64,000 nucleotides of DNA from Sphingobacteriales bacterium (GCA_016718845.1 JADKCK010000014.1:1-64000); one strand, 5' to 3'. Positions 1-8,657 are shown, counted from the stretch's first letter. The notes: generated from the sequence alone by a model not told the origin. Translations and numbers: made by a program.

Positions 1-264
1 AGCAATACTTTCTAATATGGGTTTGGCAGCTTTGCTAATGCTTGTGTCGCTGTTTAAAGGCTTTTTTTTAGGTGTTGTTGCAATAGCATAGTGCATTTCC
101 CACGGTTGTTTAAAGGCTTCTTCGGCTGCTTGGCGTGTAGCAAAACTTTTAAATTTGGCACCAATAACCCCTTTTACTTGTTGTTCGCAAGCCTCCCAAC
201 TATCAAAAATACCAACGCGTTTGCCTTGCCAAACTACATAACACTTGTTTTTTTTTTGAGCCAT
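1..264 (-). CDS. rnhA: Ribonuclease HI, N-terminal part (cut by window edge)
   Basis: The 88 visible residues start at an ATG (262-264 on the complement) and run off the left edge. Residues 8-50 match the RNase HI hybrid-binding domain (caulimovirus viroplasmin-type), with the hallmarks YVVWQGKRVGIF, W-x-E-C and F-x-S-F. That domain grips RNA:DNA hybrids and is followed by the RNase H fold, which would cut the RNA strand. Only the linker after it (rich in Lys and Pro) is visible, so the catalytic DEDD residues cannot be checked. A clear Bacteroidota-type promoter lies 65 bases upstream. The call is firm for the domain and inferred for the enzyme. Confidence 0.8.
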   Translation of the reverse strand, partial: MAQKKNKCYVVWQGKRVGIFDSWEACEQQVKGVIGAKFKSFATRQAAEEAFKQPWEMHYAIATTPKKKPLNSDTSISKAAKPILESIA

Positions 265-277
265 TAATTAAATGATA

Positions 278-309
278 TTGCCTTTAATCAATCAGAATGT
301 CTATCTTTG
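278..309 (+). promoter_or_regulatory. Putative promoter of the GrpB-family gene
   Basis: TATCTTTG at 302-309 fits the Bacteroidota -7 consensus TAnnTTTG. TTG at 278-280 sits 21 bases upstream as a -33 element. It faces the gene starting at 435, which would leave a leader of about 120 bases. It overlaps the oppositely directed rnhA promoter. Confidence 0.4.
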
Positions 310-328
310 CCTCTGCAAAAATAGCGCG

Positions 329-360
329 CAAAGATACGATTTGACAAGCAAATAAACAAA
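329..360 (-). promoter_or_regulatory. Promoter of rnhA
   Basis: Read on the minus strand, TTTG (357-360), a 20-base spacer and TATCTTTG (329-336) match the Bacteroidota sigma-A consensus TTTG-N19-21-TAnnTTTG exactly. It points to the rnhA start at 264. Confidence 0.55.
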
Positions 361-434
361 CTTTTGTTGATTTTACTGGCTTTTATCGCTTAAACACTAA
401 ATAAATATAGTTATTTTAAATTGATTTTTATAAA

Positions 435-956
435 ATGCAAATATTACTCGTTCCGTATAGCCCTTTATGGAAAGATTTTTTTGTTGCCCAACAACAACAA
501 TTGCTGTTGCTTGGCAACAATTTGGTGGCACAAATTGAGCATATTGGTAGCACCTCTATCGAGGGTTTGGCGGCAAAACCTATTGTAGATATGTTAGTTG
601 GTTTAACAAATTTTGAACGCGATGCTACCCAATTTGTAAACCTGATGCAACAACATAACTACACGTATAATAATACATTTGAGCATCTAATGCCTTTTCG
701 CAGGTTTTTTACACAACAAACCGAAGAGATGAAGTTTAACATTCACACCGTGCAAATTGGCGATGAATTTTGGCAAAGACATTTGCTTTTCCGCGATTAT
801 TTGCGTCAAAATCCCCAAAAAACAGCCGATTATCTACACCTAAAACAAACCTTGGCTGCCCAAAATTGGGAAAGTACAGGTGACTATGCCGATGCCAAAA
901 CGCCTTTTATCCGCCAAACAGAAGCTGATGCAAAAATATATTTTAACTTAAAATAA
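435..956 (+). CDS. GrpB family nucleotidyltransferase-like protein
   Basis: A 173-residue protein of the GrpB/UPF0157 family, which has a nucleotidyltransferase-like fold and no settled function. The family signature IEHIGSTSIEGLAAKPIVDM spans residues 36-55. It holds the GSTS turn and the K-P-x-x-D motif that resemble the metal-binding loop of polymerase-beta-type transferases. A second conserved segment, FNIHTVQIGDEFWQRHLLFRDYLR, lies near residues 100-124. Length is normal for the family. It stands alone between rnhA and ligA, so its neighbours say nothing about its job. The ATG at 435 is preceded by an A/T-rich stretch with no Shine-Dalgarno. Confidence 0.85.
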   Translation: MQILLVPYSPLWKDFFVAQQQQLLLLGNNLVAQIEHIGSTSIEGLAAKPIVDMLVGLTNFERDATQFVNLMQQHNYTYNNTFEHLMPFRRFFTQQTEEMKFNIHTVQIGDEFWQRHLLFRDYLRQNPQKTADYLHLKQTLAAQNWESTGDYADAKTPFIRQTEADAKIYFNLK

Positions 957-995
957 TACTCCAAATATTACCGACTGATGTTACGCACAAAGAAA

Positions 996-1260
996 ACACA
1001 GATTTTACGGATTGTACACGGATTTTAAAAAATGATTTAATCTTGATTTAAAACCTAATTCTAAACAAAAAGTCTATAATAATGGTTTCATCTAAGATAA
1101 TAACTATAAAAATGGGCTATTTGGGTGATAAAAAGGCTATTTTGCAGGCAATAGCAATCATGTAAAGCTATTAAAAAACCAGTCCATCTAAAATAAATCC
1201 GCCTATATCATTAAATATACATCCATCTTATCCGTGTCTTATCCGTAAAATCCGTGTCCT
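996..1260. repeat. Imperfect inverted repeat between GrpB gene and ligA
   Basis: The gap 957-1298 holds no gene. Its ends carry related sequence in opposite orientation: ACACAGATTTTACGGATTG at 996-1014, and near 1226-1260 the complement of ACACGGATTTTACGGATAAG. Within each arm the word ACACGGAT recurs. It could be a degenerate short mobile element of about 265 bp. The sequence between the arms shows no coding capacity. Confidence 0.4.
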
Positions 1261-1298
1261 AAATAACGCTAAAATAGCGTATTGCGTAATACAAGCCA

Positions 1299-3407
1299 TT
1301 AATTATGCACAAGTGCTAAAAATTCGTCTTCGGTTAAGATGTTGATGGTAGGTATTTTTTTTGCCTTATCTAGTTTCGAGCCAGCGTTTTCGCCCACCAC
1401 CAAATAGTTTAGATTTTTACTTACACTACCCAACAGTTTGCCGCCATTTTGCTCCACCAATTCGTGGGCTTTATCGCGGCTAAATTGTTGCAGACTACCC
1501 GTAAACAAAAACGTAAAACCCGACAATTTACCGCGTTCTATGCGTTTGGCATCTTCGTGTTGTTGCGTATTAACGCCCAACTCTTTTAGCTTGGCAATGA
1601 TAACACGGTTTTTGGGTTCGGCAAAAAAGGCTACGATATTGGCAGCAACTTTTGGTCCTACATCGGGCAAAGTTTTTAGCTTTTCGGTCGTCCAATCGTA
1701 AAGTTCTTCTAGGTCTTTGTCAATGGTTTGTGCCAAGGTTTTGGCTGTAGTTTGCCCTGCCTCGCGAATACCCAAGCCAATAATAAGCCTATGTAGGGGT
1801 TGTTTTTTTGATGCCTCAATGCTATTACGCAGGTTTTCGACCGATTTTGTACCCCAGCCTTCTTGTTGTTGTATTTTAAAATAGTTAAGTTGATAAATAT
1901 CTTCGATACTATTTAGCAAACCATCTTTATAAAAATTGCGGATAATTTGGTCGCCCAAACCGCGTATATCCATTGAATCTTTGGCGGCAAAATGTATAAT
2001 TCGCTCTTCGACCTGTGCGGAGCAATCGGCATTAAGGCAGCGCCACACACTTTCGTCCTCGTTTTTTTGCAATTTACTGCCACACGACGGGCATTCGGTC
2101 GGAAACACAACGGCTTGTTCGGTGCCTGTCCGTTTGTCGGTATCTACGGCAGTAATATAAGGTATCACATCGCCGGCACGCTCTACCAATACGGTATCGC
2201 CAATCATTATGTCGCGCTCGCGGATAAACTCTTCGTTGTGCAACGACACCGACGACACCATAACGCCCGCCAATTGTACAGGTTTAAGTTTGGCAACGGG
2301 CGTAATAGCACCAGTGCGCCCCACCTGAAAATCTATTTTTTCGAGTATGCTAGCGGCTTGTTTGGCATCAAACTTAAAAGCAATTGCCCATTTTGGGTGA
2401 TGATTAGTTGCTCCGCATTGCTCTTGCAAGGCTACTTTGTCTACTTTTACTACCATGCCATCAATTTCGTAATCGAAGGTATCGCGCAGGGCTTTCCATT
2501 TATCAATATGGTCAATTACTTCGTTTATGTTGGTGCATATTTCAAAGGCATTGTATTGTTTGGCGGCGGGTGTTCGGAAACCTAATTTGTTCATCATCTC
2601 CATATTTTGGCTATGCGTTTGGCAGTGTGTTGCCAAAATATCGTTGCCTTGTTGGTCAAAGGCGGCAGCTAATTGGTAGATAAACGACTCTAACTTTCGC
2701 TCGGCAACCCTCGACGAATCTTTTAGGCGCAATGCTCCGGCGGCGGCGTTTCGGGGGTTTGCTAATGTTTTGCCTGTCGAGGTAATTAAGGTTTGTTGCA
2801 GTTCAACAAATTTGTGTTTATTGATGATGATTTCGCCGCGTACCTCTGCCCTATAAATGCCATATTTAGAGAAAGTTGCCGAGAGTGGAATGGTTGGTAT
2901 TTTGCGCACATTGGCGGTTATGTCTTCGCCTTGTTCGCCGTCGCCACGTGTAGCGGCACGCACTAACAAATCGTTTTCGTAGATTAATGCCACACTCGAG
3001 CCATCAAATTTAGGTTCAACGGTGTATGCTACATCGGTTTGGGTGGTTAGTTTTTTGACCGATGTATCGAAATCTACCAAATTTGTAGTTTCGTAAGCCT
3101 TATCGAGCGACAACATAGGAATGGTGTGTGTGATGGTCGGGAAGTCGCCACTTAGCCCCCCTCCTACCCTTTGCGTTGGCGAGTCGGTGGTGCGCAAGTT
3201 GGGGTATTTTTGTTCTATTCGGCGCAGCAAATCAAACAAATAATCGTAGTCGGTATCGGGTAATGGCGATGCTGCCTCTATGTAATACAGGCGGTCGTAG
3301 TAATTGAGTAACTGCCTAAGTTGTGCGGCGGTTTCGGTGGCGTTTTGCTCGGTGGCAGTAGCTGCTGTAAGGCTTGTTTTTAGCAGTTTGTTGGTTAAAT
3401 CTATCAT
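1299..3407 (-). CDS. ligA: NAD-dependent DNA ligase LigA
   Basis: Seals nicks in duplex DNA using NAD+, in replication and repair. The 702 residues show the whole family layout. There is an N-terminal Ia domain with the Y-Y-x(n)-D-x-x-Y-D NMN-binding pattern (residues 37-55). The adenylation motif EPKFDG contains the catalytic Lys133. An OB fold follows. The zinc finger has Cys439, 442, 457 and 462. Helix-hairpin-helix repeats lie around 520-600, and a C-terminal BRCT domain from about 620 contains FTFLFTGSLQQFSRDKA. Length is slightly above the usual 670. The start region is A/T-rich; its leader (3408-3435) carries an AATAATCAATAA array like those before other genes here. No frameshift is seen. 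Confidence 0.97.
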   Translation of the reverse strand: MIDLTNKLLKTSLTAATATEQNATETAAQLRQLLNYYDRLYYIEAASPLPDTDYDYLFDLLRRIEQKYPNLRTTDSPTQRVGGGLSGDFPTITHTIPMLSLDKAYETTNLVDFDTSVKKLTTQTDVAYTVEPKFDGSSVALIYENDLLVRAATRGDGEQGEDITANVRKIPTIPLSATFSKYGIYRAEVRGEIIINKHKFVELQQTLITSTGKTLANPRNAAAGALRLKDSSRVAERKLESFIYQLAAAFDQQGNDILATHCQTHSQNMEMMNKLGFRTPAAKQYNAFEICTNINEVIDHIDKWKALRDTFDYEIDGMVVKVDKVALQEQCGATNHHPKWAIAFKFDAKQAASILEKIDFQVGRTGAITPVAKLKPVQLAGVMVSSVSLHNEEFIRERDIMIGDTVLVERAGDVIPYITAVDTDKRTGTEQAVVFPTECPSCGSKLQKNEDESVWRCLNADCSAQVEERIIHFAAKDSMDIRGLGDQIIRNFYKDGLLNSIEDIYQLNYFKIQQQEGWGTKSVENLRNSIEASKKQPLHRLIIGLGIREAGQTTAKTLAQTIDKDLEELYDWTTEKLKTLPDVGPKVAANIVAFFAEPKNRVIIAKLKELGVNTQQHEDAKRIERGKLSGFTFLFTGSLQQFSRDKAHELVEQNGGKLLGSVSKNLNYLVVGENAGSKLDKAKKIPTINILTEDEFLALVHN

Positions 3408-3500
3408 GCAAATTATTGGTTATTGATTATTGTTTATGGGTTTGGTTCGATGGTTTAGAGTGTGTATTTTTTGTGTTGGTGGTGTTTTTAGCTTGATTCT

Positions 3501-3578
3501 GGGGGTGCCAGCTGCTATTCGAGTTTGGGTAAGCCAATCATCACCCCCAAAAAAGACATTTACCGCGTCAAGCGGGGC
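3501..3578 (-). repeat. Dispersed 77-bp hairpin element, copy A
   Basis: A 78-bp copy of an element found four times in this window. Read on the minus strand it starts GCCCCGCTTGACGCGG (hairpin CCGC/GCGG), then TAAATGTCTTTTTTGGGGGT, a variable middle, and ends in CACCCCC, which pairs with the GGGGGTG. It lies in the 524-base gap between the divergent ligA and M23 peptidase genes. The rest of that gap (3579-3890) shows no ORF of note. Confidence 0.75.
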
Positions 3579-3892
3579 AAGCCCAAGCTATTGTATTGGG
3601 GTTGGCTGTTAGCAAATGGTATAGCCAAGATGATGATGTTATTGTTGTTGTAAAAAAAATGACATTAGCGTTACAAAATTAAAAGATAATGCGTACCTTT
3701 ACCGCTCAATTACGGGGCTTGCTATTATTTGGCGTTTATTTTTTGTAAGTTGCTGTCTTTTAGCGATTTATAAATTTTATTTTTTCGGACAAGCTAAATA
3801 ATTATCTACCATTCTTTTATTGCAGGGCAAAGGTAAGTAAATAATCCGAGATGCCCAAGCAATAGTATGCAGTAAATGTTCGTTTGGTTTTG

Positions 3893-3900
3893 TATCTTTG
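3893..3900 (+). promoter_or_regulatory. Putative -7 box upstream of M23 peptidase gene
   Basis: TATCTTTG fits TAnnTTTG and is followed by GC, as in many Bacteroidota promoters. It lies 31 bases before the upstream TTG start (3932) and 91 before the alternative at 3992. A clean -33 TTG at the usual distance is not visible. Confidence 0.35.
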
Positions 3901-3931
3901 CGGGCTGTTTGTTGCAAAGCTTGCTTAATCT

Positions 3932-5416
3932 TTGGTTAAAACTAGCCTAATAGTAGCATCAAATTTGTTTCATTTTAAAACAATTAGCATTTTGGACAAG
4001 AAAATATATGCATCTGTATTAGCTGTGGCTTCTTTGGCAGGTATTTATGGGTTTTATACATCGTTGAATACGCCTAAAATAGCAAAAGCTGCTGCGGTAG
4101 TTGATACACAATTAGTTGAGCAGATAGACTCGACCCTGAACCTATCTACGGCTAATTTATTAGACGATACCGAAGAACAAGAAGAAATAAATAACGAAGA
4201 TATTTTTGAGCGTATGGCATCTCAGACCAATACGATTAACAAGATATCGAAGGTGTATGGTATCGAAAACTTATCGACAAACTATACGGTACACGAAAAC
4301 GTAGTACGAAAAAACGAGTTTTTGAGCGACATTTTGAACGATTGTAACTTATCGACTATGGAGATTGATGATGCCGATAAGTCGTCGAAAAAAGTGTTTC
4401 GACAAACAAAATTTAAAAGCGACAAGCCTTATTTTGTGCTATGCGATAGCGAAAACAAAGCTCAGTGTTTTATCTACGAGTCGTCGCCGATAGACTATGT
4501 GGTGATTGATTTTAGAGAAGGTAAAGCCGTATCGTACAATTGCCAAAAAGAAGTAGAAACACGTTTGCAAACGGCATCGGGCGAGATACGTGGTTCGTTG
4601 GCAGGTACATTGGCACGTAATGGTTTAAATACCAATTTAGCTACTGCTTTGTCTAAATCGTTTGCTTGGTCAATTGACTTTTTTAAGATTAAAGAAGGCG
4701 ATAAGTTTAAAGCCATTTACGAACAACAATATATAGATGGCGTGCCTGTTGGACAGGGCGAGTTGAAGGCGGCTTATATGCAGCATAGAGGCGAGGATTT
4801 TTATACCTTTGCCTACGAACAAGACAAAAAAACGGATTATTTTGACGAAAAAGGCAGGTCGGTGCGCAAAGGTTTTTTGAAAGCTCCGCTAAAATTTACC
4901 CGCATATCGTCGCGTTATTCGCTTAATCGTTTTCATCCGGTATTGCACCAAAATAGGGCGCACTTAGGCACCGATTATGCCGCCCCCAAAGGTACACCCA
5001 TTATGAGCGTAGGCGATGGCATTGTGCTAAACGCCGAGTATGGACGCGGTAATGGCAACTTTGTGAAAATTAAACACGATGGCACTTATACCACACAATA
5101 CCTGCACATGTCGCGCTTTGCCAAAGGGGTTAAAAAAGGCATTAGGGTAAAACAAGGTCAGGTAATTGGCTATGTGGGCAGCACTGGCTTGGCTACTGGT
5201 CCGCACTTGTGTTATAGGCTTTGGAAAAAAGGCGCACAAGTAGACCCTACTCGCGAAAAAAGTATTACCTATATGACCAAAACTGTTAATCGTAAAAATG
5301 CGGCTGACTATAAAAAGTATGTAAACGAGATGACAACGGCACTTAATGCCCTTGAATACCCTATACAACAAGAAGATTTAAACCCAAATGAGTACGAAGA
5401 AGTAGCCGAGAAATAA
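3932..5416 (+). CDS. M23 family metallopeptidase (LytM-like)
   Basis: A cell-envelope peptidase expected to cut peptidoglycan cross-bridges. The longest reading frame gives 494 residues from a TTG at 3932. A second in-frame TTG at 3992 gives MDKKIYASVLAV, placing a membrane or signal segment right at the N-terminus, and is at least as likely. A long middle region (residues 80-320) precedes the C-terminal M23 domain (about 340-440) with HLGTDYA (H-x3-D zinc motif), YLHMS and ATGPHLCYRLW. In classical LytM enzymes the last motif is H-x-H; here the second His is Cys. I recall GPH-x-C variants from other Bacteroidota, so this may be a family trait rather than a lesion. A degenerate peptidase cannot be excluded. 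Confidence 0.88.
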   Translation: MVKTSLIVASNLFHFKTISILDKKIYASVLAVASLAGIYGFYTSLNTPKIAKAAAVVDTQLVEQIDSTLNLSTANLLDDTEEQEEINNEDIFERMASQTNTINKISKVYGIENLSTNYTVHENVVRKNEFLSDILNDCNLSTMEIDDADKSSKKVFRQTKFKSDKPYFVLCDSENKAQCFIYESSPIDYVVIDFREGKAVSYNCQKEVETRLQTASGEIRGSLAGTLARNGLNTNLATALSKSFAWSIDFFKIKEGDKFKAIYEQQYIDGVPVGQGELKAAYMQHRGEDFYTFAYEQDKKTDYFDEKGRSVRKGFLKAPLKFTRISSRYSLNRFHPVLHQNRAHLGTDYAAPKGTPIMSVGDGIVLNAEYGRGNGNFVKIKHDGTYTTQYLHMSRFAKGVKKGIRVKQGQVIGYVGSTGLATGPHLCYRLWKKGAQVDPTREKSITYMTKTVNRKNAADYKKYVNEMTTALNALEYPIQQEDLNPNEYEEVAEK

Positions 5417-5510
5417 ATGGCGATGTGGGGATGTGGGGATGTGGCGAAATGGTGATGTGGGGATATTGTGATGTGGGGATATTGTGATGTGGGGATATGG
5501 TGATGTGACA
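5417..5510 (+). repeat. GATGTGGGGATATTGT tandem array after the M23 gene
   Basis: Short tandem units of GATGTGGGGAT and GATATTGTGATGTGGG follow the stop codon directly. The strand is purine/T-rich with almost no C. A related array lies at 26870-26941 at the end of tyrA. Confidence 0.7.
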
Positions 5511-5520
5511 AATTATTTTT

Positions 5521-5671
5521 CACTCCTTCACTCTTTTCACTCCTTCACTCTTTTTTCACTCTTTTCGCTCCTTCACTCTTTTCACTCCTTCACTCTTTTC
5601 ACTCCTTCACTCTTTTCACTCCTTCACTCTTTTCACTCCTTCACTCTTTTCACCCTTTTCACCCTTTCATT
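5521..5671 (+). repeat. CACTCCTTCACTCTTTT array in the gldC leader
   Basis: About nine units of CACTCCTTCACTCTTTT and shorter derivatives, entirely free of G on the coding strand apart from one CGCTCC unit. The array ends about 12 bases before the gldC ATG. It belongs to the family of G-free leader arrays seen before several genes here. The array stays open as an ORF only because of its composition. Confidence 0.75.
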
Positions 5672-5682
5672 TTATATATTTA

Positions 5683-6036
5683 ATGGACAATAGCACCATT
5701 CACCACTCGAAAGAAATTCGGTTGGGGATACATTTAGACGAACAGAATATTCCGATAGCCCTTGATTGGGACGCTACCGACAGCCCAATAAAAGGCGCTA
5801 AACCCTGCAAAGCGTTTATGTTGCGCACTTGGGACAGCCAAAACCAACAAACAACACACATAGACCTTTGGGCAAAGGATTTAAGCGTTGAAGAGATGAA
5901 CCATTTTATGTTTCAAACAATAGCTACCCTTAGCGATACCTACGGACGAGCTACTGGTAACAAAGATGGAGCCGACGAATTACGCAAATTTGCGTTTGAC
6001 TTTGCTCAAAAAAATGGCATTCAACTAAAACGTTAA
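5683..6036 (+). CDS. gldC: Gliding motility protein GldC
   Basis: A 117-residue cytoplasmic protein of the GldC family, a Bacteroidota accessory factor of gliding motility and type IX secretion. The motifs typical of the family are visible: I-x-L-D-E-x-N-I-P near residues 17-24, W-x-A-x-D near 29-33, HIDLWAKDLSVEEMNHFMFQ near 60-80, and SDTYGRATG followed by FAFDFAQKNGI at the end. Length matches the family (about 110). It is not in an operon with other gld genes here; an intrinsic terminator follows 25 bases after the stop. The presence of T9SS-tailed proteins elsewhere in the window agrees with a functional T9SS in this organism. Confidence 0.9.
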   Translation: MDNSTIHHSKEIRLGIHLDEQNIPIALDWDATDSPIKGAKPCKAFMLRTWDSQNQQTTHIDLWAKDLSVEEMNHFMFQTIATLSDTYGRATGNKDGADELRKFAFDFAQKNGIQLKR

Positions 6037-6060
6037 AATGCTTTTAGCCACAAACAAAAA

Positions 6061-6090
6061 ACTTCCAAGCCAATAGTTTGGAAGTTTTTT
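6061..6090 (+). terminator. Intrinsic terminator of gldC
   Basis: ACTTCCAA (6061-6068) pairs with TTGGAAGT (6078-6085), and the T-run TTTTTT follows. Confidence 0.75.
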
Positions 6091-6210
6091 AGGTGAACAT
6101 TAACTTTTGTTGATAGCCACCAAAATATTTTATTGTGTAGTGCTTATTCCTCAAATCTTTGTACTGTTTTTAAAGTTTTCTCAAAAAACAATCCAAATAA
6201 ATTTATACCC

Positions 6211-6446
6211 ATGCAATTACTTACTTTGCAAACACAAATTTCTACTGAGTAGTTGTATATCCTATTAGAGCAATTACCTTTGGCAGAAAATACGCTTTAT
6301 CGTATCGTTTACGTGCAGACGCAAGTCGCGAAGAGTGGGTAAAACTATCAACCCACTTGCCCGATGTACCCGAATTTACAATAGCCGATGTTTTGAACGA
6401 AATCAAAACTTATCGCAAAGAAAAAAACGAAGCACCTAAATTGTAA
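6211..6446 (+). pseudogene. Decayed antitoxin of a PIN-type toxin-antitoxin pair
   Basis: From the ATG at 6211 the frame runs 13 codons to a TAG at 6250. The rest of the protein reads in another frame from about 6249 to the TAA at 6444-6446: ITFGRKYALSYRLRADASRE, then EEWVKLSTHLPDVPEFTIAD, ending YRKEKNEAPKL. It is small, charged and ends three bases before a PIN-domain toxin start, the usual VapBC-like order. At least one frameshift and one stop separate start from body. The antitoxin family is not identified; the call rests mainly on its neighbour. Confidence 0.5.
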
Positions 6447-6449
6447 GCC

Positions 6450-6575
6450 ATGCGAATTGTAATAGATAGTAATTTGTGGATAAGCTCGCTTATTAGTCAA
6501 CAACTTAGAAATAGATTAGAAAAAATTTTAGGCAACGAAAATGTAAGCATTCTCAAGTTACTGTACACTTTTTAA
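6450..6575 (+). pseudogene. Truncated PIN-domain toxin (VapC-like)
   Basis: The ATG at 6450 opens 41 codons that read MRIVIDSNLWISSLISQQLR, then NRLEKILGNENVSILKLLYTF. The start VIDSNLWISSLI is the first strand and first acidic residue of a PIN RNase domain (usual family start: IVIDTNLWISFLI). A normal toxin of this group has about 135-145 residues, so the last two thirds are missing, including the other catalytic acids. It follows the decayed antitoxin by three bases. Together they are a dead toxin-antitoxin relic. The stretch 6576-6687 holds nothing recognisable. Confidence 0.65.
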
Positions 6576-6687
6576 ATTTAGATAGGTACATTTATCAAAA
6601 GCCTTAGTATGAAAGGGTATATTTGTATTGAGATTGTCTACTAAAACAATACCAAAAACAAAGAGCTTGCAGCTACTAAACCACACA

Positions 6688-6724
6688 AAAAAACACCTTG
6701 CAACAATGCAAGGTGTTTTTTTTG
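6688..6724. terminator. Bidirectional terminator at the end of the usp gene
   Basis: AACACCTTGCA (6692-6702) pairs with TGCAAGGTGTT (6707-6717). There is an A-run before and a T-run after, so it can serve both strands. The universal stress gene ends at 6746 on the minus strand. Confidence 0.75.
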
Positions 6725-6745
6725 TGTGTAATGTAAAAATATCCT

Positions 6746-7588
6746 TTATTTATGAGCAATAAAAAGCGGGGTAGTCATATTTTCGAGCAATGGGTTGGCG
6801 GTGCTGCGCTGAAACAATTTATCGAAAAAGCCCCTATCGTCGCTAAACGAGCCTAGTACCACAATGGTATTGGTTTGGGTTTGCAGATAATTGTGTAGCT
6901 CGGCTTTAAAATCGCCTTGCAAAGATGTTACGGTTAGGTTATCAAAATGGCGACCGATTAACTCTTCTACTAAATCTTTTTCGGGCAGTAGGTCAACATC
7001 GTCGTCGGGGTCGTTATCGGCATATAAAAGTGTAACGGGCAGATTGGTATAAGAAGTCAATAAATAAGAGAACTGACGAATGGCGTAAGCCGACGAAGCG
7101 CTACCGTCGTAGCTTAGTACTACAGATTGAGGCGGGTTAAAGTTTTCGGGAACAACAAACACGGGGCATTCCGATTTTTCTATGGCATTACGCAACATGT
7201 GTATGGCATGTTCGTCTTTATGTTTTGGGTTTCGATAAAACATTTCGCCACCAATAATTAGCAAATCGGCAAAACGGCTTTCGCGTATCATTTCTTCGAT
7301 AATAAAAAGTGGTTTGTCTTCGTGCATTCTAAACGATGCGTTGTGTTCGATACAAGCAGTTCTAAATTTTTCTTTGTGTTCGGCAATACTTTTACCTTGG
7401 TCTTCTTCGATAAAAGCCATTAGGTCGGGTGTTTCGGGGGCTTGCATTACCAATTGTCCATAATTGGTTAAACCATTAATAAACACACCTACTAATAAAG
7501 ATGGTTGTTGGCTATTGATATGCAAGGCAGCTTTTACGGCTCCTTCTGAGTAATGTTTACCATCGAAGGCAATAATTATTTTGTTCAT
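6746..7588 (-). CDS. Universal stress protein family, tandem Usp domains
   Basis: A 280-residue cytoplasmic protein with two Usp-like halves. The first (residues 1-140) begins KIIIAFDGKHYSEGAVKAAL, and the second (about 150-280) begins VVLSYDGSASSAYAIRQFSY and ends with VVLGSFSDDRGFF. The family binds nucleotides or other small ligands in stress responses; the usual G-x2-G-x9-G-S ATP loop is only partly kept (LGSFSDDRG), so ATP binding is uncertain. Bacteroidota carry many two-domain Usp proteins of this length. A TACTTTTG -7-like box lies at 7646-7653 on the minus strand. Monocistronic by its terminator and the gap to yihY. Confidence 0.85.
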   Translation of the reverse strand: MNKIIIAFDGKHYSEGAVKAALHINSQQPSLLVGVFINGLTNYGQLVMQAPETPDLMAFIEEDQGKSIAEHKEKFRTACIEHNASFRMHEDKPLFIIEEMIRESRFADLLIIGGEMFYRNPKHKDEHAIHMLRNAIEKSECPVFVVPENFNPPQSVVLSYDGSASSAYAIRQFSYLLTSYTNLPVTLLYADNDPDDDVDLLPEKDLVEELIGRHFDNLTVTSLQGDFKAELHNYLQTQTNTIVVLGSFSDDRGFFDKLFQRSTANPLLENMTTPLFIAHK

Positions 7589-7763
7589 GTTATTAATTTT
7601 TTTAGTGGCTATTGGTAAAAACAGATGTGTGGTTTAATTTTAGTGCAAAAGTAACACTTTAGGTTTGTTAAAACTACTAAAGTGGATTATCTTTTTGTTA
7701 AGAATTGAAAATTTTGCTCAAAGTGGTTTATTGACAATAAATAATTAGGCAATTTAGTATCGT

Positions 7764-8657
7764 TTAGGTGTCATCTTCGCTGTCAATATACTCGGCTCGC
7801 CAGCGGGGTTTAATTTTTTCGCCTTTGTAGGTGTTTTGTACTTGCACAAAGGTAGCTCCAAAAAAGAAAATTTGCAGCGAATAAAAAATCCAGAGCAACA
7901 AAAAAACCAACGAACCAGCCACCCCGTAAGGCGAATAAAGGCTTAGTTGTACCATATACAAACCAATCAGGTATCTACCAATACCAAACAGCACCGTTGT
8001 AAACAAAGCTCCTTGCCAAACGTGTTTCCATTTTAGTTCAACATCGGGTACGTACTTAAATATGGCAGCAAACACAATGGCATAAAAAACATAAGATACC
8101 GAAACATTAACCAACCCTACCATATAATAGGCTTTAAACGACAAATATGTCAATAAAAATTCGTAAAAAACATTTACTAATGTAGTAATAATTAAGCCTG
8201 CAACAGCCAATATAACTATCGACAATATGGTTACAAAAGCAATAACTCGGGTTTTTATAAAATGAAATATACTATTACTAATACCTTTTACTACCCTAAC
8301 TTTCCATATTACATTAAGTGCATAATGTACCTGTGCCGATGCACCTGTGGCACTAAACCAAGCGCTTATTATGCCAATAATAGTAAACCATATATTAGGA
8401 TATGCGCGGTCGCGTACATTTTGAGCAATTTCGAAAATAGTTTTTACGGCATTTTCGTCAAACAATTGTCGCAAGCCCAATCTAATTTCTTCTTGTACGG
8501 CATTACTCATTATTAGGTTATCAACAAGCAAGGTCAGCAGCATCAAAGTTGGCGGCAGTGCCAGCACCAAATAAAACGATATAGCAGCAACTAGTCTCGA
8601 TGTGCTATTATTGATGTAGCTGTATATGGTTAGTTTTATAAGCTTAAAAAATAGCAA
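7764..8657 (-). CDS. YihY/BrkB family inner-membrane protein
   Basis: A 297-residue membrane protein of the YihY/UPF0761 (formerly BrkB, once called RNase BN) family. About six hydrophobic helices are visible, beginning near residues 22-48. The family segments SRLVAAISFYLVLALPPTLM near residues 20-39 and YGVAGSLVFLLLWIFYSLQI near 244-263, followed by FFFGATFVQ, are typical. Transport function is assumed for the family but the substrate is unknown. The reading frame opens with TTG at 8655-8657 and an in-frame TAA lies 21 bases upstream, so this TTG is the best start. The C-terminus is charged and cytoplasmic. Confidence 0.85.
   Translation of the reverse strand: MLFFKLIKLTIYSYINNSTSRLVAAISFYLVLALPPTLMLLTLLVDNLIMSNAVQEEIRLGLRQLFDENAVKTIFEIAQNVRDRAYPNIWFTIIGIISAWFSATGASAQVHYALNVIWKVRVVKGISNSIFHFIKTRVIAFVTILSIVILAVAGLIITTLVNVFYEFLLTYLSFKAYYMVGLVNVSVSYVFYAIVFAAIFKYVPDVELKWKHVWQGALFTTVLFGIGRYLIGLYMVQLSLYSPYGVAGSLVFLLLWIFYSLQIFFFGATFVQVQNTYKGEKIKPRWRAEYIDSEDDT

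Noticed and set aside
5484..5693. 69-codon ORF of Ser/Phe/Leu repeats before gldC
   Set aside because: It is the translation of a tandem array, and its end overlaps the true gldC start.
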